64,000 bases of DNA, from the NCBI GenBank assembly GCA_964353865.1, contig CAYGXJ010000081.1:8052-72051 (forward strand), written 5' to 3'. Positions 44,403 through 53,407 of the stretch are shown here, piece after piece. The stretch is from RBG-16-64-43 sp964353865 (lineage in GTDB: Bacteria > Chloroflexota > Anaerolineae > Anaerolineales > RBG-16-64-43). The notes below the pieces were generated by a model. That model worked only from the letters and a program-made list of their open reading frames with translations, was not told where the DNA came from and did not search any database. Numbering within the stretch: position 1 is the stretch's first letter; every line of letters begins with the position of its first letter. A program made the translations under genes and the position numbers.

Positions 44403-45119
44403 CTATTCCTCCACCACGAAGTCGAACACCATGTAGCCCGCCGCAACGAAAATCACATCGCAGGCAATGAGCAGGTTGAGCCACGGCCAGATCTCGTCCA
44501 AGGGCACAGCCTGGAGCACACCGGTGCTTGCCTTGACTGCAGAGATGATCACCGGCAGCACGACCGGGAAGAGCAGGATCGGCAACAGAACGTCGCGCGT
44601 GCGTGCCTGCACCGCCATCGCAGAAAGCAGCGTGCCCAGCGCGACGTAGCCGACCGAGCCAAGTGCCACCACCAGCAGCAACAGCGGCTGGAACAGGTTG
44701 ACGTTGTACAGCGCGCTGTAGACCGGCAGGACGAGAATCTCCATAATGGCCATGAAGACCAGGTTGCCCAGCGCCTTGCCGAAGTAGATGGCGCTGCGGT
44801 CGACCGGCGCCAGCAGCAGACCCTCCAGGCAGCCCCCGTCGCGTTCGAGGGCCAGCGAGCGGTTGAGGCCGAGCGTGCCGGCGAAAGCAAAGGTGACCCA
44901 CAACACACCGGCGGTCACGCTCTGGCGCGCGCGCACATCCAGCTCGAGGGCGAAGTTGAACACCAGCACAACCAGCAGCGCGAATACCAGCATGCCGCTG
45001 ATCAGCTCCTTGCTGCGCAACTCGGCGGCCAGGTCTTTCCACACGATGGCGGCCACGGCGCGCGCGAACCCGCCGCGCGCAGGGCGCGATATGGGCAGGG
45101 CACGCTCAGCGGCGGGCAT
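44403..45119 (-). CDS. ccmB: Heme exporter CcmB
   Basis: A 238-residue permease with six membrane helices. It works with CcmA to release holo-CcmE. Typical segments are 'IVWKDLAAELRSKELIS', 'WVTFAFAGTLGLNRSLALERDGGCLEGLLLAPV' and 'LPILLFPVVLPVIISAVKAS'. It overlaps ccmA by 14 bp, indicating translational coupling. Confidence 0.93.
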   Translation of the reverse strand: MPAAERALPISRPARGGFARAVAAIVWKDLAAELRSKELISGMLVFALLVVLVFNFALELDVRARQSVTAGVLWVTFAFAGTLGLNRSLALERDGGCLEGLLLAPVDRSAIYFGKALGNLVFMAIMEILVLPVYSALYNVNLFQPLLLLVVALGSVGYVALGTLLSAMAVQARTRDVLLPILLFPVVLPVIISAVKASTGVLQAVPLDEIWPWLNLLIACDVIFVAAGYMVFDFVVEE

Positions 45120-45813
45120 TTACCGCCTCCTGGTAGAGCGAGGGCAGCCGGTCGAGGGCGAACTCGCCGCGCCGCCAGCTTGCGGCAATCGCGCCGCGCG
45201 AGAGCACATCCACGCGGTCCCCGAGCGCGGCGGCGCGCAGCAGATCGTGCGAGGTCATCACGATCGTGCGCCCGGCGGCGGAGGTGGCACGCAGCAGGTC
45301 ATCCAGCAGCTCGCTGGCTTGCTGATCGAGGCCGGTGTAGGGCTCGTCGAAGAGCAGTACCTGCGGTTCGTGTAGCAGGGCGCGCGCCAGCGAGAGACGT
45401 TGCTGCATACCCCGCGAAAAGGAACGAACCGGGTCGCGCCGGCGAGCCGCCAGACCCACCTGATCGAGGGCTTTCTCAACACGCGCCGCGAGATCCACGA
45501 GTCCGTACATTCGCCCGTAGAAGCGCAGATTCTGTTCGGCCGAGAGGTCGCCATAGAGCAAAGGCTGGTGCGACAGCACGCCGATGCGCCGACGCAGCTC
45601 GGCGGCTTCCTGCGGCAGGCGGCACCCAGCCACGCGCACTTCGCCGAAGGCAGGGCGTATCAGCGAGGCCAAGATGCGAATGAGGGTCGTCTTGCCAGCC
45701 CCATTCGGCCCGAGCAGGACCACAAACTCACCCGCCGCGACCTGGAAGTTGAGCTTGCGTAGCACTACGCGCGGGCCGAAGGCCTTGGTCAGGTTGCGCA
45801 CCTCGATGGTCAT
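45106..45813 (-). CDS. ccmA: Heme exporter ATP-binding protein CcmA
   Basis: A 235-residue ABC ATPase. Walker A 'GPNGAGKTT' (35-43), signature 'SRGMQQRLSLARALLHEP', Walker B 'VLLFDEPYTGLD' and the H-loop 'TSHD' are all intact. It energises heme release from CcmE with CcmB. Its ATG overlaps the stop codon of the dihaem lipoprotein gene (ATGA). Confidence 0.93.
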   Translation of the reverse strand: MTIEVRNLTKAFGPRVVLRKLNFQVAAGEFVVLLGPNGAGKTTLIRILASLIRPAFGEVRVAGCRLPQEAAELRRRIGVLSHQPLLYGDLSAEQNLRFYGRMYGLVDLAARVEKALDQVGLAARRRDPVRSFSRGMQQRLSLARALLHEPQVLLFDEPYTGLDQQASELLDDLLRATSAAGRTIVMTSHDLLRAAALGDRVDVLSRGAIAASWRRGEFALDRLPSLYQEAVNARR

Positions 45814-47792
45814 GGCATCTCGCCGTCCTCAAGTTCCATCAGCCGCTCCTTGAGGGCTGCCCGGCGGGTTGTGTACTCGCTCTCCTTCACCCGGCCGGCC
45901 TGATTGTCGTCATCCAGATCGGCAAGAGATTGAAGCAGCCTCTCGCGTTCCTCTTGCGGCCCGGCTTCATCATCCGCCCCCGTTTCATCGTCGCGGCGCG
46001 AGCGCCACCAGCCCCACAGGCCGGCGCCGATCAGCACCCCACCCAGCACCACGGCGGCGCTGATCAGTTCGTTGCCCTCCGCCCCCGCGGTGTTCGAGGC
46101 AGCCGCGGGTTTGCCCGAGAGCGTGAGGCTCAGCGTCTGTCCTGCGGCCAGCGCGCCGCCGGAATATGTGCGGTAGGCCACGCCTTCGATCTGGCGCGCG
46201 CCGGACTCCTGGAGCGCCTCGCTCTCCACGTGCATCCCGTCGGGCACGACGATGATTTCGCCCGAGACCGGATAGCGAACCGGGAACTCCAGCTTCACGC
46301 TGCGCGTGTAAGGAATATCGAAGGAGAATACGACCTGGTGCGAGCCCTGGCCGGGGACCACCGCCAGCGTATCGGCGAACCCTGTCTCCGTCTGGAGGTA
46401 GCGTCCGCCCAGCTCACCCTCTTGCATCTGCAGGTTGACCGCGGCCTTGGGCAAATCGAAGAACAGTGTGCCCTCGCCCGTGCCGGCGGCCACCAGTGCG
46501 TGCGAATCTGAATTCGAAAGGAGGGCCAGTGCGCCAACGCGCACCACACCCTGGCCCGCCACGGGCTCGAGGAAGAGGTGCAGGCGGTCGACGCTGATAC
46601 CCGTAGCGTCGCGGGTGGTGTCGTAGAGGGTAGCATTCAACTCGAGCGTGCTCTCGCCAGCCTGGGCTTGCGCCACTTCCGAGAAGTACGACACGCCGAG
46701 GTAGTCTGCCTCGATGATCACTGCACGCTGCGGCGAGAATTCCACGCCCTCGAATCGGAAGCGGCCTTGGCTGTCGGTCAGCCCGGCGAGAGGATCCAAT
46801 TCCTGCGTCCCCTCAAAGCGGCGCAGTGAGATCGGGAGATTCGCCATGGGCTGCTGGGTGGTGCCGTTGAGCACCTGCCCGCTGACCTCAGCCACGGCTG
46901 AGATGCCCTCCGGCAATGTGGCGGCCGGCGTCTCGCTGCCGGCCAGGGCCGTCCCGATCGCGACGGCCGAGCCGGGTGCGTAGCTCAGGCTGCGCACGTA
47001 GCTCACCAGGCTCCACCGTTCATCATCGCTGAGGGTGGTGCCAAGGGCCGGCATGCCTTGCGAGCTGCCCTCGCCGATCAGGGTGAAGAGGTCTTGTGCG
47101 CTGCGTTCGACCAAGGCCTGCGGCTGGCGCAAATCGCGCAGAGGCACTCTTGCCGTGCCGGGCTGTGCACTATCGCCGGCACCCTCGGGCCCATGGCACT
47201 CGGCGCAGCGGGTCTCGAAAAGTGCACGTGCCGGTTGGAGATCATTCGCGCCTTGTGAGAGCGACAGCGCATAGTATGTCACGTTCCAGCGTTCGGTTGC
47301 CGTCAGCGCGTTCCCGAAGGGTGGCATGAAGCGCGGCATATTGCCGACCGTGATCATGCCGAACCATTGGAGGGGGACAGCCGTGCGCCCGAGGTCAATG
47401 CTGCCGATAGCCGCGGGTGGATTCGAAAGCTGTGTGGCAAGCTCGCCGTCGCCCATCCCTCGCTCGCCATGGCATGCTGCGCAGCGGTCGAGAAAGATCG
47501 CGCGGCCTGCCTGTAAGTCGATCGATGCCGGCGGCTCAACCGGCACGGGCGTGGCCGAGGGGCCAGCCGTGGGAGGTAATTCCGTCGCGGAGGAGGCCGT
47601 CGCGGCTGCGGGCTGGACCAACCCGGGCGGCGGCGTGATGTCCTCCGAGAGTGAGCATCCCGCCAGCCCAAGCGGAACCAGGAGCACCACGGTTAGAACA
47701 GCGATTCCTCCACCTCGCGGTAGTGCCAGCGCGCGGCGCCAGTCGCCTGATCGGTCATGTGCAGAGTGATGGCCATGAAGAAGGAAGGACAC
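45810..47792 (-). CDS. Dihaem cytochrome c lipoprotein with carboxypeptidase-like and C-terminal membrane domains
   Basis: A 660-residue extracytoplasmic lipoprotein. A signal peptide with lipobox 'GLAGC' (Cys46) follows a GTG start with GAGG upstream. Two c-type haem sites come next: 'RCAACHGERG' (Cys104-Cys107-His108) and 'RCAECHGPEG' (Cys196-Cys199-His200), each with downstream Met or Pro-rich loops. The middle is a beta-rich carboxypeptidase regulatory-like fold ('GQVLNGTTQQPMANLPISLR'). A membrane helix (about 577-600) and a short SHOCT-like cytoplasmic tail end it. It sits inside the Ccm operon, overlapping ccmA. Likely an electron carrier; partners unknown. The start is uncertain. Confidence 0.75.
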   Translation of the reverse strand: MSFLLHGHHSAHDRSGDWRRALALPRGGGIAVLTVVLLVPLGLAGCSLSEDITPPPGLVQPAAATASSATELPPTAGPSATPVPVEPPASIDLQAGRAIFLDRCAACHGERGMGDGELATQLSNPPAAIGSIDLGRTAVPLQWFGMITVGNMPRFMPPFGNALTATERWNVTYYALSLSQGANDLQPARALFETRCAECHGPEGAGDSAQPGTARVPLRDLRQPQALVERSAQDLFTLIGEGSSQGMPALGTTLSDDERWSLVSYVRSLSYAPGSAVAIGTALAGSETPAATLPEGISAVAEVSGQVLNGTTQQPMANLPISLRRFEGTQELDPLAGLTDSQGRFRFEGVEFSPQRAVIIEADYLGVSYFSEVAQAQAGESTLELNATLYDTTRDATGISVDRLHLFLEPVAGQGVVRVGALALLSNSDSHALVAAGTGEGTLFFDLPKAAVNLQMQEGELGGRYLQTETGFADTLAVVPGQGSHQVVFSFDIPYTRSVKLEFPVRYPVSGEIIVVPDGMHVESEALQESGARQIEGVAYRTYSGGALAAGQTLSLTLSGKPAAASNTAGAEGNELISAAVVLGGVLIGAGLWGWWRSRRDDETGADDEAGPQEERERLLQSLADLDDDNQAGRVKESEYTTRRAALKERLMELEDGEMP

Positions 47793-47817
47793 GGGAACCT
47801 CGCTCGAGAGCGCTCGA

Positions 47818-48327
47818 TCAGGTCGTCTTTTCGTGGCGCAACGCGGTACCGCAATACGGGCAGAATTTGTCGCCCACCTGAACCGGCGTGCCGCAGGCGG
47901 GGCAGAAGCCCGCTTTGCGCTTCGCCTCGTTCGGCGCGGGTTGAGCGCGGTGAGCCCTGATCTCATCTTCAAGCGCGGAGTCACGCTCCGCGCTGGGCAT
48001 GCGGCGCGCCGCCGTTTCGCGTTCGAGCGCTTGCTCGCGCCCGCCTGGGGTGCCGCGGGCCTCATCCAGGCGCCGCAATTGATCGGCACCCTGTGCCACC
48101 AACTCTTGCCGACGCACCGGGTACTCCTCCTCGGGGATCTTGCCCAGGGCGCGGTCGAAATCCAATTCGCGCAGCGTGTCGATCGTGCGATCCAATTCGG
48201 CCTCCCCCGAGGAGACCCCAGGTGCGGGCCGCGGAGCGCCGGCCCGCTGCCCGAGCAGCGGCTGGGCCAGAAAGATGACAACCAGGATGAGGACGGCCAG
48301 CGCCGTCAGCAGAGCGGCAACGTCCAT
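47818..48327 (-). CDS. CcmI-like protein with C-terminal zinc ribbon
   Basis: A 169-residue protein with an N-terminal membrane helix (about 4-25) and a CcmI-like stretch ('LRELDFDRALGKIPEEEYPVRRQEL') that in CcmI binds apocytochrome. In place of TPR repeats it ends in a C-x2-C/C-x2-C zinc ribbon ('FCPACGTPVQVGDKFCPYCG'). Its ATG overlaps the ccmG stop codon (TAATG). CcmI assignment is by pattern and position; the ribbon is atypical. Confidence 0.65.
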   Translation of the reverse strand: MDVAALLTALAVLILVVIFLAQPLLGQRAGAPRPAPGVSSGEAELDRTIDTLRELDFDRALGKIPEEEYPVRRQELVAQGADQLRRLDEARGTPGGREQALERETAARRMPSAERDSALEDEIRAHRAQPAPNEAKRKAGFCPACGTPVQVGDKFCPYCGTALRHEKTT

Positions 48328-48869
48328 TAGGGTTTCACCAGCGGATCGAGGATGGATTGGAGTTCATTCATTTCGATCGGGCCGATCTTCACGCGCACGA
48401 GCGTGCCCTGACGATCGACGAAATAGGTTTCCGGAACGCCGCGGATACGGAAGGCCTGCGAGATGCGGGTGCCGAGATCTGGTCCGTTGGGATAGGTAAT
48501 GCCGAAGCGTTCGAGGTAGGCCCGTGCCTCGGGTTCCGTGTCTACGTAATCGACACCCAGAAAGGACACGCCCTGATCGCGGTACTTCTGCCAGCCGGCC
48601 TCCAGGGTGGCGGCTTCCTCCTCGCACGGCTTGCACCAAGAGGCCCAAAAGTTGACGACCACCGCCTGACCTTTGAGATCACCCAGGCGGATTGTTGCTC
48701 CGTCAAAGGTGGTCAGGGTGAAATCGGGGGCCGGTCCACTTGAAACCGGGCCGGCCTGGGTGCGGTACAGGCCAAAACCCACCAAAGCGAGCAGGGCGGC
48801 CAACCCGCCCCATAGCAGGAGGCGTCCGAGATTCCGCGCAGGCGGTGGAGGAGCGGGCGTATCAGACAT
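48327..48869 (-). CDS. ccmG: Thioredoxin-like protein CcmG/ResA (thiol-disulfide oxidoreductase)
   Basis: A 180-residue membrane-anchored thioredoxin that reduces the Cys pair of apocytochrome c before heme attachment. One N-terminal helix (about 15-35); the TlpA/ResA domain has 'NFWASWCKPCEEE' (Cys79, Cys82) and 'RGVPETYFVDRQGTL' with the cis-Pro. It lies between ccmH and the CcmI-like gene in the operon. Confidence 0.9.
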   Translation of the reverse strand: MSDTPAPPPPARNLGRLLLWGGLAALLALVGFGLYRTQAGPVSSGPAPDFTLTTFDGATIRLGDLKGQAVVVNFWASWCKPCEEEAATLEAGWQKYRDQGVSFLGVDYVDTEPEARAYLERFGITYPNGPDLGTRISQAFRIRGVPETYFVDRQGTLVRVKIGPIEMNELQSILDPLVKP

Positions 48870-48872
48870 GTC

Positions 48873-49376
48873 TCATTCTCGTCGGCGGAGTTCTTCTTCG
48901 ATGCGGCGGGTGTAGTCGTCTTCGGCCGCGGGCGGCGAGGCGATGGGCTTCGCCGCGCGTCGCCAGGTGCGCACGGCGCGATAGACAATGTATGCCCCGA
49001 CCGCGAAGGCCAGTGGCGGCAACAGGTAGACCAGCAGGCTGAGCCCGCGGGCCGGCGGCGCGGCGAGTACGCGCGCCCCATATTGCTCGACAAAGTAGTT
49101 CTTGATCTCTTGCTCGCTCCAGCCCGCAGTCAGTTTCTCGCGGATCGTCTGGCGCCACTGAGCGCAGGCTTGAGTCGGACACACGTCCAGCGGCACGTTC
49201 TCGCATACCGGACAGTAGAGCTGTTTGGCAACGAGGTTGACCTGATTGTCGGAAGGCGTCGGCTCCTGTGCCCGGGCGGGCGAGGCCGGGAAAGAGATCA
49301 AGGAGGCCAACCCGATCCCGAGGCTGAATAGAATCAGTGCAGGGCGCGGCAGGGTGGAAGGGCGGTGATGAGTCAC
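48873..49376 (-). CDS. ccmH: Cytochrome c biogenesis protein CcmH/CcmL-type
   Basis: A 167-residue thiol protein with a signal peptide and the signature 'QLYCPVCENVPLDVC' (Cys55, Cys58). Two further Cys (in 'DVCPTQACAQ') are unusual. The tail has one membrane helix ('GLSLLVYLLPPLAFAVGAYIV'). The start is a GTG with AGGAAGAG upstream. It follows ccmF by 25 bp. Confidence 0.9.
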   Translation of the reverse strand: MTHHRPSTLPRPALILFSLGIGLASLISFPASPARAQEPTPSDNQVNLVAKQLYCPVCENVPLDVCPTQACAQWRQTIREKLTAGWSEQEIKNYFVEQYGARVLAAPPARGLSLLVYLLPPLAFAVGAYIVYRAVRTWRRAAKPIASPPAAEDDYTRRIEEELRRRE

Positions 49377-49401
49377 GGTTCTTCTCTTCCTTGGGGCTGT
49401 T

Positions 49402-51459
49402 CTACTTCGCGTGATGCACGAGCACGCCAGCCGTCACACGGGCCGCGGCGCGTGTTCGTTCGCGATCCGGCCAGGCGGCCACCAGCGTCCCCAAAATGAA
49501 CACGAGCGAGCCACCCCAAAGGAAATTGATCAGCGGGTTGAGGTAGATCTTGAACGTTGCGCCGCTCGACCCAATGGGCTCCCATCCGACGAGCAGCACG
49601 TAGAAATCGCCTTCCAGGCTGCTGTAGACGCCGGGGATGGTCATGGGCTGCTGACTGGTGTAGTAGAAGTCGCGCCGCGGATAGAGTTCGGCTACTTTCT
49701 GTCCGTCGCGGTAGACCGTCGTCACGGCGCGGGCGACCAGGCGGTCGTCGGGCGCGTTGAATTCGGCCAGCGAGTCGTAGGTCATCACGTACTTGCCGAG
49801 CGTGATCTGCTGGCCTTCGGCCAGCGTGCCTTGCGTCTCTTGTTGGTAGAACTCGCTGCCGATGATGCCGATGGCCATCAGCACCACACCCAAGTGAATG
49901 ATGTACCCGCCGTAACGACGGCGGTTGCGCCCGGCCAAGTTCCACAGCGCCACCGGAAGGGCTTCTTTGTTGATGCGTCGGCGCGCCAGTGCGCCGCGCC
50001 AGAATTCAGAGAGTGTTACGAACGTGACAAATGCGGCCAGCCAGAAGCCGAGCAGAGCCGCCGGGTTGTGCGTCCCGCTGAGCGCAAGTCCCAACGGTAC
50101 GAGCAGCGACGCCGCCAGCGGCCAGATGATCAGCCGCCCCAGCGAGCGCCCAGCGGTGCGGCCCCAGGCGCTGAGCGGGGCAATGCCCATCAGCAGCAAG
50201 AGACCAGCGAACATCGGCCCCGTCGTGCTCTGATAGAACGGCGGGCCGACAGTGACTTTCTGACCCGTGAACAATTCCGAGATGAGCGGGAAGATAACGC
50301 CCCAGAAGCAGGCGACGAGGATGCTGACGAAGAGCAGGTTGTTCAGCAAGAACAGGCTCTCGCGCGAGAGTAGCGAGGTGAGTTGATTCTCACCGCGCAG
50401 ATCATTCCAGCGCGAGAGCAGGAGTGCCAGCGAGGCCGCAAAGCTCAGGCCGATGAAGCCGAAGAACGCCGGGCCGATGGCCGACTGGGCGAAGGCATGT
50501 ACTGACGAGAGCACGCCTGAGCGCGTGAGGAAGGTGCCGAAGATGACTAGGCAGTAGGTGAGGATGACCAGTACCATGTTCCAGTGCTTGAGCATGCCGC
50601 GCTTTTCCTGGATCATCACCGAATGCAGGAAGGCCGTCCCAGTTAACCACGGCATGAAGGCTGCGATTTCCACCGGGTCCCAGCCCCAGTAGCCTCCCCA
50701 GCCGAGCACGTCGTAGGCCCAGCGCCCGCCGAGCACCAGCCCCATCGACAGGAAGAGCCAGGCCACGAGTGTCCAGCGCCGCGTCACGCGGATCCACCGG
50801 TCGTCGGTGCGGCGCGTGATGAGTGCGGCCATGCCGAAGGCATACGGAATGACGAAGCTGACAAAGCCCAGGTAGAGCATGGGCGGGTGGATGATCATGC
50901 CGGGATGGCGCAAGAGCGGATTGAGCCCCTGCCCGTCGCCAGGCGTGACCAGCACCGCACCGCTCGGGGCGAACATGGCCTTGACCGTCTCGCCGGCCGG
51001 CGCCGCCCACAGCCGCGCAAAGGGGTTCTCGAAGAGGATGATCAGGCTGAGGAAGAAAGCCAGCGTCACCAGAGCCACGACCACCACCCATGGCAGAAAC
51101 TCGCGATCGCGGTCCCAGCGGCGGAGCCCGGCCGCCGAAGCGAAGGCCGCCATCAGCCACGACCAGAAGAGCAGCGACCCGGCCTGACCGCCCCACAGAG
51201 CGGTCGCCTTGAGGTAGCCCGGCATGCTGCGGCTGGTCACCGAATAGACGAACTCCACTTCGAAATGATTGGTCACCAGCAGCGCTACCAGGCACAGGGC
51301 CGAGAGTGTCACCAGCGGCCAGGTCAGCAGCATCGCCTGGCGCGCACTCAGCACCCACGCCTCGCGCCGTGTGCGTGCACCGTACAGCGCTGCAGCGATG
51401 CCGTAGATCGAAACCAGCAGGGTGATGACCAGGACGGCAAAACCCAGGTTCGCCAGCAT
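49402..51459 (-). CDS. ccmF: Cytochrome c heme lyase subunit CcmF
   Basis: A 685-residue protein with about 14 membrane helices, the core heme lyase of system I. The WWD domain 'GWGGYWGWDPVEIAAFMPW' is present, with conserved His in 'LLRHPGMIIHPPMLYLG' and 'FLHSVMIQEKRGMLKHWN'. A large periplasmic loop lies near the C-terminus. ATG with GAGAGGAAAC upstream. It follows ccmE. Confidence 0.95.
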   Translation of the reverse strand: MLANLGFAVLVITLLVSIYGIAAALYGARTRREAWVLSARQAMLLTWPLVTLSALCLVALLVTNHFEVEFVYSVTSRSMPGYLKATALWGGQAGSLLFWSWLMAAFASAAGLRRWDRDREFLPWVVVVALVTLAFFLSLIILFENPFARLWAAPAGETVKAMFAPSGAVLVTPGDGQGLNPLLRHPGMIIHPPMLYLGFVSFVIPYAFGMAALITRRTDDRWIRVTRRWTLVAWLFLSMGLVLGGRWAYDVLGWGGYWGWDPVEIAAFMPWLTGTAFLHSVMIQEKRGMLKHWNMVLVILTYCLVIFGTFLTRSGVLSSVHAFAQSAIGPAFFGFIGLSFAASLALLLSRWNDLRGENQLTSLLSRESLFLLNNLLFVSILVACFWGVIFPLISELFTGQKVTVGPPFYQSTTGPMFAGLLLLMGIAPLSAWGRTAGRSLGRLIIWPLAASLLVPLGLALSGTHNPAALLGFWLAAFVTFVTLSEFWRGALARRRINKEALPVALWNLAGRNRRRYGGYIIHLGVVLMAIGIIGSEFYQQETQGTLAEGQQITLGKYVMTYDSLAEFNAPDDRLVARAVTTVYRDGQKVAELYPRRDFYYTSQQPMTIPGVYSSLEGDFYVLLVGWEPIGSSGATFKIYLNPLINFLWGGSLVFILGTLVAAWPDRERTRAAARVTAGVLVHHAK

Positions 51460-51582
51460 GTGTTTCCTCTCTGCTTCAGCTCACCGGCCGGAGACAACAA
51501 CACTGGCGCGCCGGCTCGAGGACTTTCGCGCTCCTCTCGCTGGACGCGCCAGTCGTTCGCGGGACGGCGCGTGCGCGCCGTG

Positions 51583-52110
51583 CTACCCGGATTGCTCGGG
51601 CAGCGCGGACTCGTATCGGGTGGGGCACTTGAGCAGGACTTCATCGGCGTAGAAGATGCCGTCCTCGCCCAAATGACCGGTGAGAATGGCCTGCGCCTGG
51701 TCGCGCATCAGGTCCGGCTTGGGGCCGATATAGACAACGGGGATGCGCGCCGCGGATGGATTCCTGACCGCCGCCTCGAGCGCCGCCGCCAGCCCGCCGG
51801 AGGCTTCGATCTCTTGGATATCGCCGGGCACGTTGGCGATGGTGAAGGAAAGGGTCAGGCTTTGCGGGTCGTAGGCAATCGTGTCGCCGACGACCGCTCC
51901 CGACACCTTGACATTGCGGCTGCCTAGGCTGGAGGCTTTGGACTCCAATTCTTCAACCGTAAGGAAGTACTGCGCCGCCGCCTGCGTCGACGAGATGATC
52001 AAGTAGCCAACTGCCGACAGAATCAACAAGCCGCCGACGATGAACTTCGTGCGCCCGCCGGAAGCCGGTCGGCTGCTCCCCCGCGGCGCATCGTTGCGTG
52101 TCGCTTCCAT
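51583..52110 (-). CDS. ccmE: Cytochrome c-type biogenesis protein CcmE, Cys-type
   Basis: A 175-residue heme chaperone with an N-terminal membrane helix (about 22-45) and an OB-fold domain. The C-terminal heme-attachment motif reads 'ADEVLLKCPTRY' (Cys162 to Tyr166), the C-x3-Y form known from Desulfovibrio and some other lineages, in place of the common His-x3-Tyr. GGAGGAGG precedes the ATG at 52110. It is first in the Ccm operon. Confidence 0.88.
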   Translation of the reverse strand: MEATRNDAPRGSSRPASGGRTKFIVGGLLILSAVGYLIISSTQAAAQYFLTVEELESKASSLGSRNVKVSGAVVGDTIAYDPQSLTLSFTIANVPGDIQEIEASGGLAAALEAAVRNPSAARIPVVYIGPKPDLMRDQAQAILTGHLGEDGIFYADEVLLKCPTRYESALPEQSG

Positions 52111-52266
52111 GAATCGCTCCTCCTCCAATTCGCGCTTCTTTCTCACCAGTAGATGATGGATGTCTCGCCCGCTCCTGCGATTGAGAAAGCTCTTACATAC
52201 ATGACATCCATTTTCGCGGCTCGAGATTAGGCGGGGATGAGAGTCCGGTTGGAATCGCCTAAACCA

Positions 52267-53160
52267 TTATTCATTGCGGCGCAATTTGGTCCCGCACATG
52301 CTGCAAAAGACGGCCTGGGCCTCGGCCCGTGCTCCACAGTTATGACAGAACAGACGCGCTCCGCCCTCCGTGGCCGGCCTGTGTCGCAGCCGCCCCGGCC
52401 GCGCGCTGTCCTCTCCCTTTCGGCCGCGCACGAAGAAGATCACGGCCAGGGCCACCAGCACAACCCCCACGGCAGCTAGAACCCATGGCCAGTAGGGCCA
52501 GGCCAGCAACCGCTCTCCCAGCGAAGCTGGACGCGCGATCGGTTCGATCGGTTGAAGCCGTTCGAAGCTCAGACCGCTGCCCGTTTTGGCGTAGGCCACT
52601 TCGACGACCTGCGGCTGACCAGCCGCCAGGCCGCCCAGTGTTGCACTGAAGTAGGTCATGCCATCGCTGCCCAGCGTGCCGCTGCCCAGAGCCGGGTTCA
52701 CAATGATGCCAGTCGCCTGCGCGGGCTGCTGCACTTCGACCGCGAACTCGCCGACCGCATAATCCCCCGGCCAAGTGAAGACAAAGCGGTGGTCGCTGTC
52801 GTGCACGAGCAGCGCAGGGTCGTAGTATTCGAACTGCACCTCTCGCACGCTGGTGGTGAAGGTCACCAGCGCCAGATCGCCCACCACCTGGCGTTGGTAG
52901 GGCAGGCTGATCAGGTTGAGGTCCTGGCGATAAGCCACGGCGCTTGGCTCGCCCGCCGCCGCCGGAATGCGGAACGCGAGGCCCACCGGCAGGGTTTGAT
53001 CGGCGGGCAGTACGGCGCGGTAGATCACCAGCACGCCCGGGCGATCATACTCGGGCCACAGGCTTACCTGCAGCCGGTCGAGGACGACCGGGGCTTGGGC
53101 CTGCACCGCGAACGGGAAAAGCAGGGCAAGGATGAGCAGGGGCACGGCCGATCGTTTCAT
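52267..53160 (-). CDS. Secreted/membrane protein with C-terminal zinc ribbon
   Basis: A 297-residue protein with a signal peptide (about 1-22, 'PLLILALLFPFAVQAQA') and an extracytoplasmic beta-rich domain (about 25-215). One membrane helix follows ('VLAAVGVVLVALAVIFFV'), then a basic cytoplasmic tail with a C-x2-C/C-x2-C zinc ribbon ('LFCHNCGARAEAQAVFCSMCG'). No family recognised. It resembles the zinc-ribbon protein of the Ccm operon in layout only. Lone gene, divergent from the phosphoribosyltransferase. Confidence 0.6.
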   Translation of the reverse strand: MKRSAVPLLILALLFPFAVQAQAPVVLDRLQVSLWPEYDRPGVLVIYRAVLPADQTLPVGLAFRIPAAAGEPSAVAYRQDLNLISLPYQRQVVGDLALVTFTTSVREVQFEYYDPALLVHDSDHRFVFTWPGDYAVGEFAVEVQQPAQATGIIVNPALGSGTLGSDGMTYFSATLGGLAAGQPQVVEVAYAKTGSGLSFERLQPIEPIARPASLGERLLAWPYWPWVLAAVGVVLVALAVIFFVRGRKGEDSARPGRLRHRPATEGGARLFCHNCGARAEAQAVFCSMCGTKLRRNE

Positions 53161-53331
53161 GGTGTCATCCGACCTCTGGCTTCCCTTATAACCTGTTTGA
53201 CCGCGGCTGCCAAGGTATTTGCCCGGCCGGTGCACGCACGCGGGCCTGGCACCGAGGGTCTGGCGCCCCCCGCCCGGTATCCGCCTCCTCCGCGGCTGGA
53301 GGCCGCAATGGGGAAGGGCCCCGAAAGAGAA

Positions 53332-53337
53332 TATAAT
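53332..53337 (+). promoter_or_regulatory. Predicted -10 box of the phosphoribosyltransferase gene
   Basis: An exact plus-strand TATAAT 71 bp before the ATG; no strong -35. Confidence 0.45.
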
Positions 53338-53407
53338 CTTCGCGGTCCCCTGCCCTCATTGTTCGGTACTGCCCTCGCCTCGCCGTCAGGGGAACCAGGA
53401 GCGCCGG

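Noticed and set aside
47693..47776. 27-codon ORF (Met-Ala-Ile-Thr-Leu) in another frame at the start of the dihaem lipoprotein gene
   Set aside because: No ribosome site, and it overlaps the signal peptide; the lipoprotein start is itself uncertain, so a coupled short peptide is not excluded.
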